Shown here: positions 6,939 through 12,383 of the stretch, one piece after another
Position numbering within the stretch: the first letter of the stretch is position 1
Layout: each line of letters starts with the position of its first letter
Position numbers and translations under genes: made by a program
Assembly: GCA_012517645.1 (NCBI GenBank)
Contig: JAAYUR010000188.1
Location: 1-12,383 of the forward strand
Source: Treponema sp.
Lineage (GTDB): Bacteria; Spirochaetota; Spirochaetia; Treponematales; UBA12059
Reading direction: 5' to 3'
Length of the DNA: 12,383 nt
Notes under the pieces: model-generated
What the model saw: the letters and a program-made list of their open reading frames with translations, nothing else
Told to the model about the DNA's origin: nothing
Databases searched by the model: none

Positions 6939-8522
6939 TTACCTCGTTTCCGTCCCGTATTTTTGACCCAGGAGCCGGAGAGCCTCCGCGTAATCCGGTT
7001 TGGCGGTCAAGGCGGCCGCCCAGGCGTCCCGGGCCTGCCTCCGCGCCCCCAGGGCCGCGTATTCCTTCCCCGCCTCGGTCAAAGCCCGGGCGCGAAGTTC
7101 CGGATCCTCGGCCGCGAAAGCGGCTATTCCGAACCGTTCCGCCGCCCTGGCATGGTTACCGGACACGGAGTAGAGAACCCCCAAGGCGAAGGGAGCCTCC
7201 GGTCCCCCTACGGCCGGGCCGTCCCTCTCGATCAACTCGGCCGCCTGGGCGATCCGGCCTTCCAGGATGAGGGACAGAGCTTCCAGGTACCAGGGTCGAC
7301 CCAGGTCTATGCCCCGGGCCTTCAGTTGCCGGTATCCTTCGGCGGCGTCCGAAAACCGGTCCGAGGCGGCCAGGGTCGTCAAGGCCCAAGCCTGGACATA
7401 GGGATCCTCCGGGAAAGCGTTGGCAAGCTCCAACGCCTTTGTATGCCGGACCTGGCCGGGGTTCAAGCGGAACCCGATTTCCGCGTCCAGGACGGCCGTG
7501 CGCGGATCCGAGCCCGGATCGGCCCGGGCCTTGAGCTCCGCCCGAGCCTGCGCTCCCCGTCCCGTCCGGGCCAGGTAGGACGCCCGGGCGCGGAGGGCCT
7601 CGGGATCGGAGGGGAACTCCTCGGACATCCGATCATACCAGAAATCCGACCTCTCCGGGGACTCCTCCAGGGCAGCCAAGGAGACGTAGACCTTCCAGGA
7701 ATAACCGGGACGAGCCAGGGCCAAGTCCGTCAAATAGTCCCGGGCCCATTCTTTTTCCCCCAGGAGCAGGGCGGCGTCGGCCTTCCGTTCCAGGTCCGGT
7801 CCCGGGGCGGCCCGATCCGGGTTCGAGAGGAGGGCGGGCAGGACCCCCGCGTCCCAGGCCAGGCCCTGGTCCGGAGAGGCGCCCAGGTCGAGGGCCCTAC
7901 GGAGGAACCACGCTGCGCCCTCCCGGTCTCCGGCCCTCATCCGGAGCAGGGCGGCGTCCACGGCGGGCTCACCCCGGCCCAAGGCTTCCGCGACCCGCAA
8001 CAGGGCGTCCTCGTCCCCGGGCGCCCAGGTCCGGCCGGAACGTCGCGCGTCCTCCAGCAAGGCCTCGGCGAACCAGGCAGGTCGGAGCCCAGGGTCGAGG
8101 GGAGCCGGGAAGAGAGCCCGGGCGTCCCCGGGTCTCCCGGCGTCAAGGTAGGCCCGGCAGGCGGCCAGGGCGATGTCCTCGTAGCCGGGATAGGCTTTTC
8201 TCGCCCTATCCGCCACGCCCGCGGCCAGATCCGGGTTCCCCGCCTGTTCCGCGGCCCGAAACGCCCGGGACAGCAGGCGCATCCAGTCCGAGGAGCTCCG
8301 GGCCTGCCGGGCGCCCGCGTCGAGCAGGCGGCCCGCGGACGCCGCCTCCGGGACCCCCGCGTCCAGGCGCCGAAGGGTCCGTTCGAATCCGGCTCCGGGA
8401 GCGCACGACACGAGGGTCGCGGCCAGCGCCAGGACCGTCGGCATCGTCAGGACCGCGGCCGGCGATCGGATACCGGTTCCGGGCGGCTCAGGATGTTTTT
8501 GACTCCGCTTTCCAGATGGCAT
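6939..8522 (-). CDS. TPR-repeat lipoprotein
   Basis: The protein has 527 residues with a lipoprotein signal: hydrophobic PTVLALAATLVSC ending in the lipobox LVSC with C40. The body is a chain of Ala/Arg-rich helical pairs of TPR type, clearest at about 440-520 (for example YAALGARRQARDAWAAAL, then KPDYAEALRLL). A scaffold or periplasmic interaction role is expected; no enzymatic motif is visible. I chose the ATG at 8522, 35 bases inside nusB, because GGAG lies six bases upstream (8529-8532). Only this start supplies a basic n-region (KR, K, R), although the resulting 39-residue signal is long. The alternative ATG at 8444 has no basic residue before the core and no good ribosome site. It occupies the position of the Borrelia hypothetical BB0106 by remembered gene order. 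Confidence 0.88.
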   Translation of the reverse strand: MPSGKRSQKHPEPPGTGIRSPAAVLTMPTVLALAATLVSCAPGAGFERTLRRLDAGVPEAASAGRLLDAGARQARSSSDWMRLLSRAFRAAEQAGNPDLAAGVADRARKAYPGYEDIALAACRAYLDAGRPGDARALFPAPLDPGLRPAWFAEALLEDARRSGRTWAPGDEDALLRVAEALGRGEPAVDAALLRMRAGDREGAAWFLRRALDLGASPDQGLAWDAGVLPALLSNPDRAAPGPDLERKADAALLLGEKEWARDYLTDLALARPGYSWKVYVSLAALEESPERSDFWYDRMSEEFPSDPEALRARASYLARTGRGAQARAELKARADPGSDPRTAVLDAEIGFRLNPGQVRHTKALELANAFPEDPYVQAWALTTLAASDRFSDAAEGYRQLKARGIDLGRPWYLEALSLILEGRIAQAAELIERDGPAVGGPEAPFALGVLYSVSGNHARAAERFGIAAFAAEDPELRARALTEAGKEYAALGARRQARDAWAAALTAKPDYAEALRLLGQKYGTETR

Positions 8523-8913
8523 CCAGAACTCCGTTCACGAACTTGTAGGAATCCTCGGATCCATACTCCTTCACGATCTCGATGGCTTCGTCGATCGTGA
8601 TCTGGGCGGGTATGTCCTTCTGGTACATGAGGGAATACGCGGAAAGCCGGAGCACCGCCAGGTCCACCTTCTTGAGGCGTTCCAGGGTCCAGTGCTCCAA
8701 ATGCCTCTGGATGCAGGCGTCTACGGCCTCGATGTTCTCGATGGTTCCCGAAATCAGAAGGCCCGCGAACGCCCGAAGCTCGTCCTCCAGGGCTTCCCGC
8801 TTGGCCGCTTCCACCCACTCGAAGGATAGAAGCTCCTCCAGGGGCTGCCGGGAAGCCTCCCACGCGTAGAGCGCCTGGAAGGCGAGGATCCTCCCCTTCC
8901 TGCGGGACGCCAT
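8488..8913 (-). CDS. nusB: Transcription antitermination factor NusB
   Basis: This 141-residue all-helical protein binds boxA RNA with NusE (ribosomal protein S10) and supports rRNA antitermination. The basic N-terminus RRKGRILAFQALYAWE (4-19) is the family's RNA-binding helix. The C-terminal signature ITIDEAIEIVKEYGSEDSYKFVNGVLD (about 105-131) is characteristic. The ATG at 8913 follows the TAG of the chaperone gene by two bases, with GGAG eight bases upstream. Its last 35 bases are overlapped by the start of the TPR lipoprotein in another frame. Length is standard. Confidence 0.96.
   Translation of the reverse strand: MASRRKGRILAFQALYAWEASRQPLEELLSFEWVEAAKREALEDELRAFAGLLISGTIENIEAVDACIQRHLEHWTLERLKKVDLAVLRLSAYSLMYQKDIPAQITIDEAIEIVKEYGSEDSYKFVNGVLDAIWKAESKTS
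8529..8532 (-). promoter_or_regulatory. Ribosome binding site inside nusB for the TPR lipoprotein
   Basis: GGAG within the nusB coding sequence lies six bases before the ATG at 8522. It supports that upstream, overlapping start over the ATG at 8444. Confidence 0.5.
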
Positions 8914-8915
8914 GC

Positions 8916-9953
8916 CTAGAACTCCAGCTTTTCGTCGATGATCTTTATGGCCGCCTCGGACCTCAGCTGCTTGAGCAGATCGTTCTCGATCTGGTCCAGG
9001 GTGTCCTGGAGCCGTTCCATCCCGAGCTTGTACTGGATGAGCTGCTGGACCGTCCGGTTCTGGCCGGGGATGAGATCGGCCAATCCCAGGAACCGCTCCG
9101 GGCTCTGTTCCTCAACCCGGATGATGGCGTAGCCCGTCAGCTGGGCCCCGGCGCTCTCGATGGGGTCGCTGATCCTGCCCGGCTTTAACGTAAAGGCCGT
9201 GTCCGTGAACTTCTGCCCGAAAGCCCGGACGGCGTCCGCGGTCTTGGGAATCGTGAACTGGGAAGAGGCCTTGTAGGGCATCCCGCCCGCCACGGCCCGG
9301 GTCACGAACTCACCGAACTTATCCGGGGAGGCCTTGATCTGGGAGGAAAGTCCGTTCAGGGTTTCCAGCGCCTTCTTCCGGTCCTCGGGGCCCTTATCCT
9401 TTAGATCTACATAAATCATGGATACCCGAGCCATCTCCGGAAGGAAGTAGTCCTTCTTGTTGAACTCGTACTCCTTGATGATCTCGTCCGCCGTCGGCTG
9501 GGGAATGGCCTTTAGGCGTTCCGCCTGCTTCGTTTGGATGTATTTTTGCAGGAGCACCTGCTGACGGGCCCAGACCTTCAGATCCAGTGTTACGCCCCGA
9601 GCCCGGAGAACTTGTTCCAGGTTGGCATCCGTGGCGGAGGGTCCCAGCTGGGCGCGCATATTCGCGATCTGGGCGTTGATCTCGGCCTCCGATGCCGTGA
9701 TCTTTTCCCGTTCGCAGAATTGAAAGAAGAGCGCGTTGTTGATGCGCATATCCAGGACCTGCCTGCGCTCCTCCGGGGTCAGCTTGCGCTTGGCCACCGC
9801 CTCCAGCCGGTCGAAGTCGGTCTTAAGGCTCCGCTGGGAGATGACCTCCTGACGGACCAGGCGAACCGTGGCCACAGGGGTATCGATGGTCGTCTGGGCG
9901 TTCAGGGCGGCGGCGGCGAGGGTTAGGCTCAGGATTACAAGGCTGCGTCGCAT
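8916..9953 (-). CDS. SurA/PrsA-like periplasmic chaperone with degenerate parvulin domain
   Basis: The protein has 345 residues with a signal peptide (RR then LVILSLTLAAAALNA, likely cut after A19; no lipobox). A SurA-N-like helical chaperone region follows, about 25-165 (VISQRSLKTDFDRLEAV, LTPEERRQVLDMRI). A parvulin-like domain spans about 173-283. Typical parvulins carry ARHILV at the start and GYHII near the end; here these read ARVSMIYV (175-182) and GYAIIRV (274-280), so both characteristic histidines appear lost, and the GGDLGWF region reads GGMPYKAS. It is therefore more likely a chaperone for exported proteins than an active isomerase. A C-terminal helix bundle (300-345) completes a SurA-type lobe. 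The ATG at 9953 has AAGGA six bases upstream. It opens a tight run into nusB. The preceding 145-base AT-richer gap probably carries the promoter, but no convincing -35/-10 pair stands out. Confidence 0.85.
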   Translation of the reverse strand: MRRSLVILSLTLAAAALNAQTTIDTPVATVRLVRQEVISQRSLKTDFDRLEAVAKRKLTPEERRQVLDMRINNALFFQFCEREKITASEAEINAQIANMRAQLGPSATDANLEQVLRARGVTLDLKVWARQQVLLQKYIQTKQAERLKAIPQPTADEIIKEYEFNKKDYFLPEMARVSMIYVDLKDKGPEDRKKALETLNGLSSQIKASPDKFGEFVTRAVAGGMPYKASSQFTIPKTADAVRAFGQKFTDTAFTLKPGRISDPIESAGAQLTGYAIIRVEEQSPERFLGLADLIPGQNRTVQQLIQYKLGMERLQDTLDQIENDLLKQLRSEAAIKIIDEKLEF

Positions 9954-10098
9954 AGGGTTTCCTTGTCGTATGGAATCGGTGTCGAGCGTGCCGTCGAAAC
10001 AAGCCTTTAGAACGATACGGACGGCCTACACGTACATAGAACAATCGATCCGGAGAAAGGTAAACAAATCTCCGATTTTGTGCAAGGCTCGGAGCGGA

Positions 10099-10902
10099 TT
10101 ACGCCTCGAGCTTGCGCAATAGGGGCTTTATTCCCGGCAAACGGGGTGCCAGGGATTCCGCCTCCCGTAGGGCCGCGATGGCATCCTTCCTCCGGCCGCT
10201 CTTGGCCAGGAGCTCCGCCTTCCTGCGGAGAAAACGGGCGGCGTCCTCGGGATCCGCGGCGATCCGAGCGGCTTCCTCCAGGATCCCCAGGTATTCCTCC
10301 GGCTCATCCCGATAGGGTATGCTCTCCAGGACCAGGCGACGGAATTGGAGCTCCACCACGTCGAAGAAGTACCCGAACGCCGGCTTTTCCCCCTCCATGG
10401 CGATCAGGTTCCGGTACACCTCGTAGGCCTTTCTCCAGTCTCCCCGTTTTTCATACAACTCGGCGACGCAGAACTCCGCGTCCATCGCCTCCGCCCGCTC
10501 GAAATACCGGACCAGGCGGGTGCTCTCGTCCCCCGAGATCGACTCGTAGTACTCCAGGGCCTCGTCGTCCCGATCATGGAGCAGGTCGTACATCACGAGC
10601 TTGGCCCGATATTGGGGGTCCTCCCGGCGTTCCAACAGCCAGGTTCTGTACTCGAACTCCGGGAAATCCCTGGATCGAGCTTCAAACCGCCTAAGTTTTC
10701 GGTCGTACTCCCTGCGCCGCTGGGGATCCGTCAGGGTACGGTAGGCTTCCAGCAGGAACAGCATGGAACGGTCGTCGCTGCGCGCGGTGTCGGGATGGAA
10801 GACCTTGGCTTTCTTCCGGAACGCGCTCTTGATCTCCCGAGTGCTGGCCTCGGGACGGACGCCCAGGAAGTCGTAGTATGAGGTGCGCGATTCGTCTCCC
10901 AA
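10099..10902 (-). CDS. J-domain protein with C-terminal helical repeats
   Basis: The protein has 267 residues. A J domain occupies about 8-70 with the invariant HPD at 36-38 (KVFHPDTA) and helix IV LLEAYRTLTDPQRRREYD, so it should stimulate an Hsp70 (DnaK) ATPase. It lacks the Gly/Phe, zinc-finger and C-terminal substrate domains of true DnaJ. The remaining residues (about 85-267) are helical and TPR-like (AELYEKRGDWRKAYEVYRNLI at 146-166; FLRRKAELLAKSGRRKDAIAALREAE near the C-terminus) and probably select a client. The start codon is TTG at 10902, supported by GGAG six bases upstream and by the J domain beginning a few residues later. There is no signal peptide, so it is cytoplasmic. It lies 105 bases after secG and 145 before the chaperone gene. 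Confidence 0.88.
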   Translation of the reverse strand: MGDESRTSYYDFLGVRPEASTREIKSAFRKKAKVFHPDTARSDDRSMLFLLEAYRTLTDPQRRREYDRKLRRFEARSRDFPEFEYRTWLLERREDPQYRAKLVMYDLLHDRDDEALEYYESISGDESTRLVRYFERAEAMDAEFCVAELYEKRGDWRKAYEVYRNLIAMEGEKPAFGYFFDVVELQFRRLVLESIPYRDEPEEYLGILEEAARIAADPEDAARFLRRKAELLAKSGRRKDAIAALREAESLAPRLPGIKPLLRKLEA

Positions 10903-10908
10903 CGATGG

Positions 10909-10912
10909 CTCC
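10909..10912 (-). promoter_or_regulatory. Ribosome binding site for a TTG start
   Basis: GGAG six bases before the TTG at 10902. No in-frame ATG at a sensible position ahead of the J domain has a competing site. Confidence 0.55.
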
Positions 10913-10970
10913 GGAACGGACTGGATTCGACGGCGGCGAGGAACCGATTCGGATCGAACGGGGGGCGGCC

Positions 10971-10998
10971 GGCCCGGGAGCCGATAGGTCCCCGGGCC
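10971..10998 (-). terminator. GC-only hairpin between secG and the J-domain gene
   Basis: Perfect 8-base arms GGCCCGGG (10971-10978) and CCCGGGCC (10991-10998) enclose a 12-base loop. It starts about 10 bases after the secG stop, a normal place for a terminator, but the following minus-strand bases are GGCCGCC, with no U-run. It could be an attenuating or 3'-end-protecting structure, or a by-product of high GC. Confidence 0.35.
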
Positions 10999-11007
10999 CG
11001 GTGCGGC

Positions 11008-11412
11008 TCAGTTCCCGGATTTCTGGGAAGGGGGAAGCGGCTGATCCTGCGGGGGGGTCACCTGTCCCTGGGAGCCCTCGGCGCCGGGCAGGGGCGCGGA
11101 CGCCTCGCTCTCCGCGGACCACCATTCCGTAGCGGCCTGTCCCGCTCGGCGGAGCGCCGCGGCTTCCACGGAACCGACGGGATTCCGGTTCAGGAGGGCC
11201 AGGCTGAAGGCGAAGACGAAGAAGAGTCCCCCCAGGATATACGTGACCCGTACCACGACGTTCGTGGCCCGGGAGCCGAATGCGGAGGAGCTTCCCCCGG
11301 AAAAGATGCCCCCCAGGTCATCGCCGTCCGAATCCTGGACGATCACGAGCAGGACCAGGAGTATGGAGACGATGATGAAGAACACCAGCAGAATGACACT
11401 CAATAGACCCAT
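11008..11412 (-). CDS. secG: Protein-export membrane protein SecG
   Basis: This 134-residue subunit of the SecYEG translocon sits in the inner membrane and assists SecA-driven export. Two membrane segments are clear: about 3-25 and 52-74. Between them lies the family hallmark loop VIVQDSDGDDLGGIFSGGSSSAFGSRAT (23-50; typically VxxQxxKG...GG...FG). The C-terminal tail (about 76-134) is longer than in E. coli and rich in Pro, Gln, Ala and Ser, a low-complexity extension of unknown role. The ATG at 11412 has GGAG eight bases upstream, inside a palindrome. A good promoter lies in the gap after tpiA, so secG can be expressed independently of it. Confidence 0.94.
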   Translation of the reverse strand: MGLLSVILLVFFIIVSILLVLLVIVQDSDGDDLGGIFSGGSSSAFGSRATNVVVRVTYILGGLFFVFAFSLALLNRNPVGSVEAAALRRAGQAATEWWSAESEASAPLPGAEGSQGQVTPPQDQPLPPSQKSGN

Positions 11413-11421
11413 GGATTAGAC

Positions 11422-11478
11422 TCCGTCGACGGATTCCGCGGCCGCGGGGTTTCCGCCCGCCGCGCGCCCCTTCGGGGC
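11422..11478 (-). promoter_or_regulatory. Structured 5' leader of secG
   Basis: Three consecutive small hairpins can form between the predicted transcription start (about 11477) and the secG ATG: GCCCC-GAA-GGGGC (11466-11478), GCGGG/CCCGC arms around a 7-base loop (11444-11460), and the palindrome TCCGTCGACGGA (11422-11433). The last contains most of the GGAG ribosome site. A 12-base palindrome CCGCGGCCGCGG also lies at 11436-11447 and would compete with the second. Whether this is regulatory or just high GC cannot be told from one sequence. Confidence 0.35.
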
Positions 11479-11483
11479 AAGGC

Positions 11484-11512
11484 ATAATACCGCGTACCGC
11501 CCGCAGGATCAA
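11484..11512 (-). promoter_or_regulatory. Sigma70-type promoter driving secG
   Basis: The -35 box TTGATC (11507-11512, 4 of 6 consensus) and -10 box TATTAT (11484-11489, 5 of 6) are separated by exactly 17 bases. They sit in the 116-base gap between tpiA and secG, in one of the few AT-containing patches of an otherwise very GC-rich gap. The predicted start is near 11477, giving a leader of about 65 bases. Confidence 0.7.
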
Positions 11513-11528
11513 TAGGCGCGCTTTCGAC

Positions 11529-12278
11529 CTACCGGAACTTGGCTATCGGTACGAAGGTCTCCGCTTTGAGGCTCGCGCCGCCCACAAGGGCGCCGTCGAT
11601 GTTCGGCTTGGCCATGAGGGCCGCGGCATTCTCCGGCTTGACGGACCCGCCGTACTGGATGCAGGCGGATTTAGAGGCATCCTGACCGTAGAGCTCCGCG
11701 AGGACCTTGCGGCAGAAGGCGTGCACGGAATCGGCGTCCTCGGGGGTGGCGGTCTTTCCGGTTCCGATAGCCCAGACCGGCTCGTAGGCTATGGTCACCC
11801 GCTTGAATTCGTCGGCGGAGACCCCCTTGAGGCCGTCCCGGAGCTGGGTCCCGACGACTCTTTCCAGATTGCCGGCCTCCCTCTCCTCCAGGGTCTCTCC
11901 CACGCAAAGGATGGGATCCAGGCCGTGGGCCAGCGCGAGGCGGACTTTTCGGTTCACCAGGTCGTCCGACTCCCCGTAGGTGTGACGGCGCTCCGAGTGG
12001 CCCAGGATGACGGCCCGCACGCCGAGGTCCTTGAGCATCAGGACGGAAACCTCCCCGGTATGCGCTCCCTGCTCCTCAACGGCCATGTTCTGGGCTCCCA
12101 GGATGAGGCTGGATCCCCGGATGGCCTCGGAAACGGCGGCCAGAGAGGTGAAGGCCGGGGCGATCATGACCTTCTCCCGGCAATCCCCCAAGGCCGAGAC
12201 CAAGGCCTTGGCCAGAGCCACGGATTCCCCGACGGTTTTGTGCATCTTCCAATTGCCTGCGATGTAATAGGAACGCAT
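11529..12278 (-). CDS. tpiA: Triosephosphate isomerase
   Basis: This 249-residue cytoplasmic glycolytic enzyme interconverts dihydroxyacetone phosphate and glyceraldehyde 3-phosphate. Catalytic residues are all present: N9 and K11 (AGNWKMHK), H94 (ILGHSERR) and E166 (IAYEPVWAIGTGK), the last just before the mobile phosphate-gripping loop 6. The phosphate-binding GG motif (YGGSVKPENA, 209-218) and LVGGASL (231-237) are also seen. I chose the ATG at 12278, with AAGGAG six bases upstream and a family-typical N-terminus. The frame stays open back to the window edge, but that stretch has no TIM or PGK character and holds a strong hairpin. Adjacency to secG is as I remember it in Borrelia. Confidence 0.97.
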   Translation of the reverse strand: MRSYYIAGNWKMHKTVGESVALAKALVSALGDCREKVMIAPAFTSLAAVSEAIRGSSLILGAQNMAVEEQGAHTGEVSVLMLKDLGVRAVILGHSERRHTYGESDDLVNRKVRLALAHGLDPILCVGETLEEREAGNLERVVGTQLRDGLKGVSADEFKRVTIAYEPVWAIGTGKTATPEDADSVHAFCRKVLAELYGQDASKSACIQYGGSVKPENAAALMAKPNIDGALVGGASLKAETFVPIAKFR

Positions 12279-12284
12279 CGGGAA

Positions 12285-12290
12285 CTCCTT
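12285..12290 (-). promoter_or_regulatory. Ribosome binding site that sets the tpiA start
   Basis: AAGGAG six bases before the ATG at 12278 gives a near-perfect Shine-Dalgarno match. It argues against the in-frame TTG at 12350, which would add 24 unrelated residues. Confidence 0.85.
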
Positions 12291-12315
12291 GATATCGGGA
12301 TGGGGAGGGCCGCCT

Positions 12316-12346
12316 GCGGTCCTCGGAGCGGCGCTCCGGGGACCGC
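12316..12346 (-). terminator. Long hairpin upstream of tpiA; U-less terminator or leader element
   Basis: Outer arms GCGGTCC (12316-12322) and GGACCGC (12340-12346) and inner arms CGGAGC (12324-12329) and GCTCCG (12333-12338) stack into a 13-pair stem with one mismatch and a 3-base loop. It lies about 37 bases ahead of the tpiA ATG. No U-tract follows on the minus strand. It may end the gene upstream of tpiA (outside the window) or sit in the tpiA leader. The remaining bases up to 12383 are too few to identify an upstream gene. Confidence 0.45.
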
Positions 12347-12383
12347 GCAATCGGCGGCTTTCTCGTGGGCGGATCTTATTTCC

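Noticed and set aside
6963..8600. A 545-codon open frame on the plus strand
   Set aside because: It lies opposite the TPR lipoprotein and nusB genes, has a Gly/Pro/Arg-rich composition without domains, and no ribosome site. It is an antisense shadow of high-GC codon usage.
9954..10098. Promoter in the AT-richer gap before the chaperone gene
   Set aside because: A promoter is likely here, but the candidate boxes (TTTACC/TTCTAT, TTGTTC/TATCGT) have weak matches or wrong spacing, so I did not assign one.
11413..11528. A tRNA or other structured RNA in the tpiA-secG gap
   Set aside because: The hairpins do not form a cloverleaf, and there is no T-loop GTTCRAATC-type sequence.
12279..12383. Possible PGK-TIM fusion, because the tpiA frame is open to the window edge
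   Set aside because: The translated stretch (GNKIRPRESRR and onward) has no PGK C-terminal character, contains a strong hairpin, and is followed by an excellent ribosome site and a family-typical TIM start.

Overview
The window is a GC-rich bacterial chromosomal segment (my rough estimate is a little over 60% GC) in which every gene I can support lies on the minus strand. The most likely source is a high-GC spirochaete. Two blocks look like orders I remember from Borrelia: PPIase-like protein, nusB, TPR protein, map, htrA (BB0108 to BB0104) and secG next to tpiA (BB0054/BB0055). The Do-family protease with an uncleaved anchor, the TPR lipoprotein and the low-AT coding bias fit. The phylum call rests on memory of gene order and is an inference.

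Layout in transcription order, right to left: tpiA (glycolysis); secG (Sec translocon) behind a well-formed sigma70-type promoter; a J-domain plus helical-repeat protein starting with TTG; then a tightly packed run of a SurA/PrsA-type periplasmic chaperone whose parvulin domain looks catalytically degenerate, nusB (overlapped by the next start), a TPR lipoprotein and map. After a 78-base gap comes the membrane-anchored serine protease htrA. A 174-base gap rich in inverted repeats follows. The last group is a purine-type phosphoribosyltransferase, a 992-residue exported protein (Ig/chitobiase-like modules followed by a right-handed beta-helix) and a second exported, helix-rich protein that runs off the left edge. 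These last three are separated by 1 base and by a TGATG overlap, so they are almost certainly co-transcribed.

The shared theme is protein export and quality control: SecG for translocation, MetAP for N-terminal maturation, a periplasmic chaperone, HtrA for envelope quality control and a TPR lipoprotein. The two exported proteins at the left end are the least ordinary part of the window: I recognise no family for the last one, and the pair sits behind a cytoplasmic nucleotide-salvage enzyme with no obvious functional link. I see no mobile element, CRISPR array, tRNA or rRNA. No intergenic stretch exceeds 300 bases. Several gaps hold strong GC-rich hairpins that lack a U-tract.
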